This document shows positions 13,101 through 23,914 of a stretch of DNA of 64,000 bases, piece by piece (position 1 is the stretch's first letter; the number at the start of each line of letters is the position of its first letter). The notes beneath the pieces are model-generated. The model was not told the origin of the DNA and ran no database searches. It worked only from the letters and a program-made list of their open reading frames with translations. The stretch covers positions 186,001 through 250,000 of the forward strand of contig QUOL01000026.1 of NCBI GenBank assembly GCA_009761415.1. Direction: 5' to 3'. The stretch is from Sarcomyxa edulis. Its lineage: Eukaryota; Basidiomycota; Agaricomycetes; Agaricales; Mycenaceae. A program made the translations under genes and the position numbers.

Positions 13101-13342
13101 GAAATTCAAGAACTAAGGAGCGCCGACGCCGGTACATAGTAGGCGCGAGCTGCGCGAGCCTCGAGGAGGTAAATCGGTAATTGCCGAGCACCCATATGGA
13201 TCCATGACCGTGACGGCGTGACCACTCCTCTAATTGCCTCCACGGTCCAGGAGTCCCAGGACTGAGCACTAGCGAGAACTACCCATCTCAACTCGATCGA
13301 GGTTCTTTGGTCCATTATATAGGGATAACGAGTCAGTCGAGA

Positions 13343-14329
13343 ATGGCTGACCCAATAGCAATACCAGATTCAGCCGCCGTTCTCAAAGCAGCCGACCTCG
13401 ACATCCTGGATGTCAAGGGAGACAAGATCAAGTTTGGCTCCATCTTCGAGAAGCAGAAAGTTGTTGTTGTATTTATACGTTTGTTGTGTCTCTTGAATCC
13501 TGTACTACCCGCTCATTACCCTGTCTTATAGGTCATTTTTTCTGTGGAGTACGTGATGTTCAATTCTAAGAAGCACTACGAATCTATCAGTCTTTTTACA
13601 GAGTTGCCAGGTAAACGTCATTGACGATAGGTTATAATGGCCTGCGTGTTGATTTTTTCCAGGCTTATGTGGAGCACTTAGCCAAGGTACGAGAGGAGAC
13701 GTTAAGCAGTGCGGGCGCGAGCATTGTTGTCATTGGATGCGGCGAATGGAACCCCATAAAATTCTACGCTGGCATGTTCATATGCTATACAACGTTTGAA
13801 ATTACTTATTCCCTCAGTTACAGAAACCACTGGATTCAAAGGGGCCATATATGCTGACCCATCTCGCAAACTTTATCGTGCACTCGGCATGACTCTTGAG
13901 ACTCTAGCTCAGACTCCCGCTGGGCAAGAGAGAAGAAGTTACTTGACTCTCGGTCCTCTTTCGAACGCGCTGCGAAGTATCTGGGTATGTGCTCTCGCGG
14001 CGTCACCCATGATTATATGTCTAACACTTCCCTCGCAATGTATCAGAGAGGATTGACTCACGCTCAGCTCATAGGGAAGCAGGGGAACCTCTCACAACTA
14101 GGAGGCGATTTTGTCTTTGGACCAGGTGAGGCTTATTGTATATGTCGAGATTGATGACTATTTTACGTCCTGGCAGGCAAAGAGTGCACATTTGCCCACC
14201 GCATGCAGCACACGGAAGACCGTAAGTTCCCTTTCTTCATTCTATCTTCACCGGTTGAACTCAATCCGTGACTCGCTAGACATCGAAGTTCCTGAGCTCA
14301 TGGAGATTGTTGGCGTCGAATACCCTTGA
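13343..14329 (+). CDS. AhpC/TSA (PRXL2-like) thioredoxin-fold antioxidant protein
   Basis: Thioredoxin-fold protein of the AhpC/TSA-2 (peroxiredoxin-like 2) type, probably a cytosolic redox protein. Exon 1 (13343-13478) encodes MADPIAIPDSAAVLKAADLD up to VVVVFIR. Then come two micro-exons, 13532-13548 (17 nt) and 13602-13610 (9 nt), which together build the active site HFFCGSCQ, a CxxC motif whose second Cys lies in the 9-nt exon. Exon 4 starts at 13663 (AYVEHLAKVREETLSSAGAS, then VIGCGEWNPIKFYA). The next intron, 13772-13817, keeps the frame only with a GC donor. Further exons encode TTGFKGAIYADPSRKLYRAL and RRSYL, then GGDFVFGPGKECTFAHRMQHTED and the end EIVGVEYP. Typical family features are the paired VFIRHFFCG and GKECTFAHRM blocks. 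Confidence 0.85.
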
Positions 14330-15022
14330 TGATACGTGTACGTATAAGCCACTGGTACCAGAAAACAACCATCGATAGCTATCACAGTATGATGGTCGCT
14401 TCGACGAAACATATTCGTGTAAACGCTTTCCATGCCCTTCGTGGAACACATTCCATCATGTTTCCTCCTATCAGGCTTGTTTCTCAAACACCGATCGCTC
14501 ATACGTGGAAGATTCTAATGTGTGACTGATGGACCTCAATCTTGTGCATCTTCTAGCGTCTTCCAGTTGCTTGCTGTGACGACACCGAAGTCCACGTAAA
14601 GGCGTGAAAATATGCTGCGATCACACATGTGGAAGTCTGGTGTGGTTCAGGCTGCACGATCTTTCCAATATGAACATACCATCGGAAGACTTTTCCGAGG
14701 TCCCTTTGATCGGTCTCACTATCAAATTGGCGTGCAAATAAAAAGTAATCGATATATCAAGTACACGAGTGAAGCCTTCACAGTCCATATTCCTACGCAT
14801 ATCGATCCTGTACCATCAGTATACCTGACCCCAGCCCCCCTTTTGACCGTCTCAAGACGTGTAATTCGACGGAGATCCCTCATCGACCGTGTATTCAACT
14901 GTCTTCTGGACGTTGACTTTAAGCTAGATAGCGATGTCCCTATAAACATCAGAACTTTCAAAAAACAAAATATTTTCGACGCACCTTCCTATCAGAACTG
15001 TCGCTGCTGGTTTTTTTCGGAG
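14330..15022. other. intergenic between convergent genes
   Basis: Convergent 3' ends of the peroxiredoxin-like gene and DUF6534 paralogue B. A 165-codon open frame (14612-15109, +) crosses it but runs into the antisense of the paralogue B last exon and resembles no family, so I do not call it a gene. Confidence 0.5.
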
Positions 15023-16972
15023 TCATTTCACGAGTCTCGTAAGGCGGTCGACGCTAAAGGACCACGTATGAGCTTGAGGATCAGAAAGTATCGAATAACA
15101 AACCGCTGATCGACGAGAAGCGAAGAAGCTGTCCTGCTGGAAATCTTCTGGGAAAAGAACAGGCAACGGAGGACCGGCCGAGCTATTTGGACCATTTGAA
15201 GACAGACTTTCTTGGAGGCCTTTCCGTGTGTTGAGACTGTAGAAAATTGAGTCGGGCAGCAACCATATACTGGGCAACTGACGCACGTTGCAAGTAATGA
15301 GTTAGCATAGACTTGAAATCCGTTCGTCAACATAGAGTGACACGGTTTGAGGTCAAGCGTAATTACGACCTACATTTGCCTATGATGAAGTGCAGCGCCA
15401 TAAACACAAGGTTTGAAGGCATCGATACCCACTGACAAGGAAAACAATCTTTGAAGTTGACGAAGAGACAAATAGGTGGAGACGTACGCAAATCATAGAT
15501 ATGATAGTAGCAAGACTGAATGTCCAGAAGATAGCACCAAAATTAGCCGCCGCTTCACTGCCAGAACCTATAAGCTACGTACCAAGTCAGGGAACCATTC
15601 TCGAACGCGTAGATCATTAGCTTGTCGATAACATGGGTCATCCTACTACTCGTTAGGCAATCAAGAAACTATAGTCATAGTGGATAGGAAATACATACGC
15701 AGAGCTAGCCCTACGGCTATCAAGCAAAAAGTGGAATAAGAACGCTGTGATGAGTACATCGAGAGCCGAGGAAAGAGCCAAGCCTAAGGTAAAGGTCCAC
15801 TGAAGATTGAAAATCAGTTTACTTGTCCGTGCAGGTATCGGAGAATACTTCTTACTCGGGAGTCTTTCATGAATGAAGTGAAGTCCTTCAGGACAATCCT
15901 GCAATATATAATTAGCCACTTCGAAGACTCACGAAGGAAGATAATGTGGACATTTTCCCAGTCGTTACTGTAGTTGGCAAACATCAAATAACCAGAAACA
16001 CTATACCACTGGGGGGAAGGACATACTGGCGGCAGCAGCTAAGTTGATACCGACGGATCAATCGAAATTCGCTGGGGAGACAGATTTGAGCCTACCTAGA
16101 CGCGCGATGGCTAGACTGATCTATCAAGTGGGTATCAAATCAGGAGTGCATGCGTCATACGAACGGTGGTAATGATTACCAAGGGAATCGTGATGGTCCA
16201 TCTGTCTTGGCTCACTGAGGAAGTCATGTTAGCACTGATGACTAAGGTATTCTTCCAATTAATCTCACGTCTATGGATCCTATGAACGAGGAAGCTAGAG
16301 AAATGATATTTGTGCTCGGAACCAGGTCGAGAAGTCGAAGAACGTACCAATGTACAAGGAAAGTGAGAATAGCCTGCTGGAATTTAGGATCAGTGCCCGT
16401 AAACAATCGGGAGGGTTCGCACCGTCAAGGCTATAGTAAGCTAAAATGATCTCAGTGTCAGCCGACACACTAGGGAATATGTAGAGGTAAACAAACCGCG
16501 AGACTCCTGAGTTAAATAAGGTAAGTTGACCGTCAAGTTGTTGCTTCAAGAGCTCGTACCAGGGTATATTATCTATCGTCTCTCGATTGCCAAAATGTGC
16601 GATTAGATAGTACCATATCGACGCTCCGATGAAAAATGAATGACCGAAATCCAATATCCTATTACAGCTGTTGGAATGAAAGAGAATTTGGTCGAGACGA
16701 GGACACGCACCAAGTTGCTGCAACCTAGAGATGTCGTCAAATCGGCAAGACTCGTCAAAGGCTCTCTCGACTGACCAAGAACTTTATCCGACGTGGATCT
16801 GCCGAGTAGTACTTGAAGTACGCACAGCACTGAGCAGTAACGATTCCAGAAAATCTGTCCCAAAATGTCAGGTCAGGAAGAAGCATTCGAAAACGTAGTG
16901 AGCGTACCCAGCAGAGATAAAGGCTCCAACGAATAGTGCACCGACGGTTCCAGGGATATCGTCCGTTGACAT
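15023..16972 (-). CDS. DUF6534 multi-pass membrane protein, paralogue B
   Basis: Second DUF6534 membrane protein, inverted relative to paralogue A. It starts MSTDDIPGTVGALFVGAF at 16972; a short intron then leads into GFSGIVTAQCCAYFKYYSAD. Later segments are LDFGHSFFIGASIWYYLIAH, FLVHRIHRRE (family signature), QDRWTITIPLV, LQWTFTLGLALSSALDVLIT and FHFLLDSRRASSA, and the end LNTRKGLQESLSSNGPNSS. The C-terminal tail diverges from that of paralogue A and stops at 15023, lacking the EASKRANLDKK extension. Exons and introns match those of A in position, so the two arose by duplication. Function is unknown; localisation is membrane. Confidence 0.8.
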
Positions 16973-17266
16973 ACCGTCACGGACAAGGAAGGAGTGGAGC
17001 ACAGTGGCCAGGATGAGTTGGGAAGAGGAAGAGAGCAGAACAGAGGGTTCAAGTCGTCAATCATTTTGAGACCGATGATCTAACTCCAAACGGTTGAACC
17101 CTGGTCAATAGGACTCTGCAGATTTGTTTTTCCAATGCCGAGAAAGTCTAAAATATCATTTCAAATAAGAAGAAGACCCCCGATTTGACCGTTTGCCCCA
17201 GGTCTAAAAATACGCCAGATTTGGTATCTCTTCGTAAGGTTCACAGAAACTTGCGTTTTCGCCAGA

Positions 17267-17819
17267 CTAACGATCTGCTCCATCATGTTCAGAAGTAGTG
17301 GTGTAACCTTCATAATTGAGAGGCAGGGGAGATCTTGACACCCATCCCCATGTACAACGGCTTCTTGACCGGTGCAAACGGCGATTATTCAGATCGTTAT
17401 ATGAGGACAGCATGCGCGTCCGGCGTGGCGTCACGGTGGAAACCAACGACGACTCGTAGAAGAGGACACTTGGCGACATCAGGTGGAAGAAAACACCTTT
17501 CCGGCCGTCGGGCCGCAAATTAGCTAACGCCACCACATCAATCGGGAGTTTGACATCCGAAGAAAAACCGAAAGACTGGAAAGAAGTCTGAGAAAAACAA
17601 TACCTGGCGAAGGCGTATCGAAAGCATGACAAATGTCAGTGACTCCCTGAGCCGAGATGAATGCAAGGAGGTGCCCTTATGATCATCTGATATGATATTG
17701 CGAGTACTATATATCAGGCCGCGGAGGAGTGTGATGAGAGGATACTCACCTCGAGAGTGAGAACGGAGCGTTGGGTAAATTCTGAAGATATTTTCATGTT
17801 CGACCAATGTTCGACTCAC
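17267..17819 (-). CDS. short hypothetical protein, uncertain
   Basis: Possible small spliced gene between two clear genes. Open segments: MSRTLVEHENIFRIYPTLRS, followed by a GTGAGT donor near 17750; a middle part LTFVMLSIRLRQ; and a last part FGFSSDVKLPIDVVALANLR with KGVFFHLMSPSVLFYESSLV, stopping at 17267. I recognise no family. Exon phases could not be fixed, and transcription in either direction is unproven. It could be a degraded gene. Confidence 0.25.
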
Positions 17820-17974
17820 AATTTCAGCTCGTTCTGAATGAAATCCAAGTAGAACGTAAGTAGAATCCTGGAGCCATCAGTAGTTCAAGGGTACTACTGC
17901 CATTATTGTAAATAAGAGATCGCAAAAATCCGCGAGATTAGATACCTATTGAGGGGTATGTCTATATTCATAAA

Positions 17975-20174
17975 TCACCATCGCATCTTGCGCCTGGCAT
18001 TCGCCTTGGCGAACACAGGTGCAGCACTGGACGAGACCGAAGAGCTTGATCGCGTACGACTCAAAGTTATCGGAGGGGCGAGCGACGAGGACAGAGCCGA
18101 GTCTGTCTGTGAAGTAGTTGGGGGAGAGATCATGAAGGAAGGATCGTCAAGAAGATCACAGACGCTCTTTGCTCCAGGGCGACTTTGAGGTGAATAAGAC
18201 CACATGAGCTCTAAAACGCGCCACAGGTCGTCTGATAATCCCCGGTCTATGACATCCCTGTCGGTCGGCCGATGAGGTTTAATACCTCTTATAACGTCAA
18301 GCATTACGCTAGGATCGTCTGGATGTTCTGGATCGTTGTATGGCCGTTCTCCGGTAAAAATCTGCATGCAAAGAACACAGTGAGCATCGCCAGCAAGCTC
18401 AAGGTTGACAAAAACCTCACCTCCAATGCCGTACTGCTCAGAGAGTATATATCACTAGCTTTCCTTGCTGAACCGTCGAGGTTTGGAAAGGCAATAGGGT
18501 TGAGTAATTCTGGGGACATCCATCGCACGTTTCCCTTCATCCAATCTGGTATCAAGCCATCAAGGGCGCCGGTACCGCTATCCTTTGCGATGTAAGCGAG
18601 ACCAAAGTCTGAGAGTGCACAGGTAAGGTCCGGCTTCACCAGAACATTCGCCTGTCCAGATAACGTAAGATGAATTGAGTAGAGATGGAGAAATTAAAAT
18701 AACGAACCCCCTTGATAGATCCATGCACGACACATGGGTCAAAATCGTGAAGATACCGTACCCCGGACGCAATTTCCTTGATCTGTAGAATTTATGTCAA
18801 CTTTGCAGGTCGTATTTGCATATGAGAGGCTCACAGCTTTAACGCGGTCATGATCTGGGTGATTCGTGAGGTACACGATAAGATTGCCATGTTCCATCCA
18901 TGGCGAGACTAACGACAGCCGTGGCTCATTGTTGATCTCATGTGTATACACTCCATAGAAAGGGAGTATGTGAGGGCAGCGAATTTGATACCAAATAATT
19001 GCTTGAGTACAGTACGCCTGAATTTAATCTCGAGATGAGCCCAGAAATTGTGTGCTAAATGACAAGAATACGAACCTTCTCTAGATCTCGTTGTTTGGAG
19101 TCCGTAGAATGACGCAGGACTTTGAGACACACTGCCTCACAAGCCACCGTGCGACCCTGCCATGTTTCCTAAGCAGCGAGGATTATCATTCGACGAGCTC
19201 AAGAGGTGCAAGCCGTACGTACCGCAAATCGGTGTACCGAGAGAGCGTCTGTCCCAGAAACACGTATATTATGAAGGTAGATTGATGGAGGTATTCTCGA
19301 GGAATGATCAGAGAGGCGTCTCAATACTTCAAGGTAGTCCGAAGCTTCGTCTGAGGCCAGCGTACCCCTGTCTAGTTCCTGTTTCACTGGTATAAGCATC
19401 GAAGGCAGCGACATTGTGTAAGACACAGTGAGATCGAACATACCAACTGCAAAAGCTGTAGCGCTACGCTGGCTGATGATCCGCTTAATTCCGTCAAGTT
19501 CGTTCCGGATCTTACAGCTCTGCGCAAATCCACAAGATTGGTAGGCAACGCCGCAGGGATATCAGCGCCTTGCCACTGAACTTGTGCTCCTTGAGGGGTA
19601 GTAAGAACCCACAGGTCAACCTCGGAGACATGCGTGGGACAAAACAGAGAATAGCCATTTGGCAGATAGATACTGAAGTCTTGGAAAAGTTCGGAAGAGT
19701 CCTTGAATAAGATAGCTATCGCTGTGACGGTCTGGGTCACAGACTCACTATTCGATGAGCATCAGTTGTCAATTGGAGAGCGACAATGAGAGGTACTTGC
19801 ATGTCAAAAGTCAAGTTCTCGATGATAGATTGGAATTGTGCCACTTCAGGACCCGAGAAATTGTCTCGTACCCTGAGTAAGTATGCGGTTCTGGCTTCGG
19901 CAGCGCCAAGTGAATTTGCATCAACGATTCTCGGGCGTGAATTGTTCAAGGAGGACTCCTGGCCAACCTCGATGACTGGGAACGTAGGATCCAGTTTCAC
20001 ATTGGCATCTGTATTATTATCGTGTCTTAGCGCCTCATCAGCGAAGGTCGATAGATATCTGGTAAAATTAGACGGCAACGACACTTACAGTGTCAAAATC
20101 GGTTGTACCGGAGTCTTTAAGTCTGTATCATTAGTGGGGTACCAAAGTTTTGTGATTCCAAAGTACGACGCCAT
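17975..20174 (-). CDS. SIN3-type PAH domain fused to a TKL-like (pseudo)kinase
   Basis: Two-part protein. It begins MASYFGITKLWYPTNDTDLK at 20174. The N-terminal part reads as a paired amphipathic helix (PAH) domain: EARTAYLLRVRDNFSGPEVA, FQSIIENLTFD, then after an intron VTAIAILFKDSSELFQDF and IYLPNGY, matching the SIN3 pattern LFxxxxxLxxxFxxFLPxGY. After a linker come LASDEASDYLEVLRRLSDHS, a degenerate glycine loop, the beta3 lysine in VCLKVLRHS, CPHILPFYGVY, a hinge PWMEHGNL, then VVHGSIKGANVLV where HRD should be, an intact SDFGLAYI, VRWMSPELL and the C-lobe. The catalytic-loop Asp is Ser (GGA TCT at about 18717-18722), so catalysis is doubtful. Many agaricomycete TKL kinases have VVHGDIKGAN here. 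Splice sites are GT-AG; one acceptor (TGAG near 19742) is weak, so two separate genes remain possible. Confidence 0.65.
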
Positions 20175-20753
20175 GAGATCGTTGAGGTTGAGTGAAGAGT
20201 TGTTTTAGTACCCAAAAAGGAATGAATGCAACACGTGAAACAAGGCTGTGGACACAGCCAAGGGTCGACCAAATAGGTTACTTCCGTTATACAGGGATCA
20301 GTTTGTCGTCTAGAGTTCTGCGTGAGTAGAAGGTTATAATCGAACACATAAGGGTCCAGGGACCTATCTCAACAGCCCGTGTAATCTCCAGAGTTAAGTT
20401 GAGCGAATCAAGGAAATTATTCGATGTGAAGATATTCTTCAAGACTCGAGAGGGATTCAAAAAAAGGTAGAAAGTGATCTTGAGCTCGAAGACAGGTAGT
20501 AGGAAGTGACTAAGGAAAGGAAGGACATGCGACAGCACTGAGCAGTCACGGTCGACAGCACAGCGTTGGCAGTCAGCGACTCGGAGGAAAGGCTGTGCTC
20601 AGTGTGATATCAGGGAGTTGACGCTATTTGTCACCGGCCTCCGTAATCATTAGGCGCCAATTTATTACTGACTTCAGATTTCGGGAATTGTCCAAGAATT
20701 GTCAGCCTGAGGATCCAGGTAAACGTAAATTCAATGATAAGTTGAGTACCGAG
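20175..20753. other. intergenic
   Basis: Between two minus-strand genes. A short hydrophobic open frame (20289-20540, minus) has no recognisable relatives. It is presumably the promoter of the PAH-kinase gene and the 3' region of the next gene. Confidence 0.35.
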
Positions 20754-22966
20754 CTAAATCTCATACAATTCACGAAACATAAAGGGGGCAGGTTCGCGTA
20801 AGAGACGTGCGAGTTCCTCCGTATTACGACTTCTGCTTGCTTGCCAAACTTTCTCCTTCGCGGCGTGGCGACGGCGAGGACTTTCAAGATGACCAAAAAT
20901 TGATTGAAGCAGTCCGAGATGCGGGCGCTGGTGCACAAGGCCAGCAATCGAATCTATATCTCTTGCCGCGGTCGTGGAATGATCTGAGCTGTGACTGTAA
21001 CACTGCTCATAGTCCACCGTGTTACCGAGATTGAACGCAATTTCACGAGGAGGTGTGTCTTGGTGATCAACCTGGGGGAAAATGAAGTGTTAAGATATAA
21101 TGAGATAATATATCAGAGGAGACACTTACCCCATCGTGATGCTGGCGTTGGCTCGGGAACCGCTCTGTTTCCATATTTGTGGCAGCTGCGAAGGGTTGCT
21201 CTATACTGTGATAATCCTCCATCTGCTGCGTACGTGGAAGAGTGAGGGTACCAGACAGCCTAAACGATGAAAACGTGCGAATCCAAAAGCGTTTGCGGTT
21301 CTCATCTACCAAACCATTCTCATTCAGATACACTTCAACTCCTCGAGCTTCGATGTTTCGCAGCGACTGCAAAAAGCAAATATCTCGTGGCGAAGAGGTC
21401 GGAAACCGAAAATAGACGTCTGGGTCCACTTTGAGAACCGGACTTTGAGATGCATACTGCCGAATATCATCTGCAAGCAGAGACAATATGATGGCGAAGA
21501 CACCAGAGTCGAAGAGTGACGCTCGGAGATCAAGATGGCGGGTCGCAGCAACCGTGAAAAAATCGAGTATGCAACCCTTAGGATCGGCGTGATGTGTCCC
21601 AGTCTGTGTCCCAAAGCTCGTCGTGATGTACAGATCCATGCGGGATCTTCGTCTGGGAGAAACGTACGGTAAGTCAGATCCATACCTAGAATTTGGTTTA
21701 AGAGACCAGAACAACGCACCGAACAAGAGAGCAGATAATGCGCGAAAAAAGATCACATTGGGCATCATACGATGCCTGAACGAGGGCATCAGCCAAGGTG
21801 TTCCATGCACTGAGATCAGAACCTATGATGTGTATGAGATACGAGAAAGCCTCGGCTCGGACATTCAAGAAATTCGGTCTGGAAGGAGGAATATCAAGAC
21901 TCGAAACATTGGCAGAATCACTGACGTGCACACCTAGTCAACTCGACGAGATCTGCACAGACGTCATAAAGTGCAATTGCCCAATCTTCTGGATCCCATG
22001 CTTGTGGATCCGTCTGTAGAATAGCGATCATCTCATCCATACGCAAACGTAGAGCGTTCTCGCTGAAAGACGCCAAGGATCTCCAGGCCCTTCGTCGCCG
22101 TTGCATCTCAGGGTATGACAACGATCGGGTTAGGATGTGGACTGGTTCACCGCTGCACCTCCTCTCCGATGCGAAGCATATTGGATGATCTTTCAGGGCT
22201 GAATATTCCTTGCCGAACCTTTCCAGGATGGTAGATGCAGCATCAAGAGAGATCTCTAATAGAGGTCGGCTGATCTGAGAGAGCTGGGATAGAAAATTAA
22301 GATATGCCAGAAGGAGACGTTCAAGGTCCTGCGAAAAGTCGAGGGAGGATGTCGTTGATCTACCGTGACGATAGTATACACTGTCGGAGAAATGCTGTAA
22401 ATAAATGAAAGTCAATCGCCAATGGAATGACCCACAAAAGCGATGAGATGTGTACAGTGACCGACAGTTCGCAGAGAATCAGTCGTATTTCAGTGTCCGG
22501 AAATTTCAATAATCGAGCGATCACACGAGATGCACAGGATTCGTCAACGCCGATGTACACGATCAGCATGCGTAATGCGCTCTTCGATATATACTTGTCG
22601 TAGAGCTCCGGCCTGTCTCAGACAGTCAATAAGATTTTCTGTGTATATAACGAGTGCTCATACGGACCTAGAGAGCTCGAGTAGATCGTCACACATGTGA
22701 TCATCGAAGGAAGGAGAATGCGAGCGGATGTTGGCTAATCGTCGATGGATAATAACGCGTTCCACGGCACGCAAGGTCAAGTTACCCAACGCCTTTACAG
22801 CCTTTCCGCTCAGAGCTCCAGGTCCATGAACAGTGCTGGACGAGCTACTCGTTTCCGTGGAGCATACCGATTCTTTAGAGAAGGACACTGCTAATCCAAC
22901 CGAGGATGGGTGACATGCACAGTGCTGGTGTGTTCGCCAGCACTTTTGTGGATGAGGGAATGTCAT
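20754..22966 (-). CDS. unrecognised mostly helical protein
   Basis: I do not recognise the family. The start ATG at 22966 opens MTFPHPQKCWRTHQHCACHP. Later segments include LSGKAVKALGNLTLRAVERV, SALRMLIVYIGVDESCASRV with IARLLKFPDTEIRLILCELS, DFSQDLERLLLAYLNFLSQL, RMDEMIAILQTDPQAWDPED, HHADPKGCILDFFTVAATRH, RDICFLQSLRNIEARGVEVY, and a charged end ESPRRRHAAKEKVWQASRSR followed by NTEELARLL, stopping at 20754. The final junction (intron about 21066-21118) keeps the frame into VDHQDTPPRE. The leucine-rich helical character suggests an alpha-solenoid (ARM/HEAT-like) protein. Many agaricomycete genomes have large families of such uncharacterised proteins beside F-box genes. Exon boundaries in the middle are approximate. 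Confidence 0.55.
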
Positions 22967-23914
22967 TTTGCAGAGTGATAGACCGAGGTACACCTTCCCA
23001 AGGCCTATATAAACCGTCAGATAAACATATATACAGTACAGCATATCGATTGACGCTCGTACCCGAACTGTCACGCCACCGGTACAAAAAGGCCCAAAAA
23101 GTCCATCCTTGTCCGGTGCGCGCTACTTATCATGGATGGGAGTGAATGACTGCTATATTAGCTGCGGATAAGCGATCTTGGCATATGAAGCATTACCACT
23201 ATGACGTACGGAACAACCATTCGATGCTATTGGACTCCCGACCTCCTCACAACTAGACTTTCTCAGTTGCGCAGAACCTGTACTGATTGCGACCCTAGGG
23301 TAAAGCCCGTGAAGCCCAAGAGGACAATCGATAGTGGCGATTTTTAAGAAGGCCTACGGCGAAGTGATTGACACTTCAATCTTGGAGGTCAAAGATATTA
23401 TGGTAGCAGCCAATCACATCTAGGGAGTATGTATGTCTAACCCGTGATCGGCGGGATGAAGATGTGGGTGAGAAAGACATTAGACAAGCATAACGGAAGC
23501 ATCAGCAAAAAACTGACTTGTCTTCAATTAGGGACGGTCGTTTTAGGACGTTTTCGGCGATAGATACAAGTAGACGATGGAAGGCGATACTTGGATATGC
23601 CGACGGGAAAGATCAATGTAGATGTCATCTTAGCGGCATGACACAGGTATCTGGACTGTCAGATAGTAACTTGATGTTGATGATAATCTTATCTTGTGAT
23701 CATCTTGCAATTGCCGCTGAGAAATTTTAGCGGGATGAAGGATCCAAAATGGCGTGTTTGCAAGTGACAGCAATGCCAAACATACTCCCGATCAATGAGA
23801 TGGAAAGCCACGCGGTTGTCTTTTACATACCTACAATCCATGCTGTTCATGAGCAGTGCAAGTCAATTTACATCTAATAAACCATAGCTACAAAAAATAA
23901 AGAGGTTCAGGCGC
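22967..23914. other. intergenic
   Basis: Only ORFs under 80 codons. Nothing recognisable; it separates the 3' end of the ISWI gene from the helical-protein gene. Confidence 0.4.

Noticed and set aside
14612..15109. 165-codon plus-strand open frame
   Set aside because: Overlaps the antisense of the last DUF6534-B exon and has no recognisable features; best explained as chance.
20289..20540. Hydrophobic minus-strand frame as another membrane protein
   Set aside because: Too short, no DUF6534 signature, and no joining exons found.
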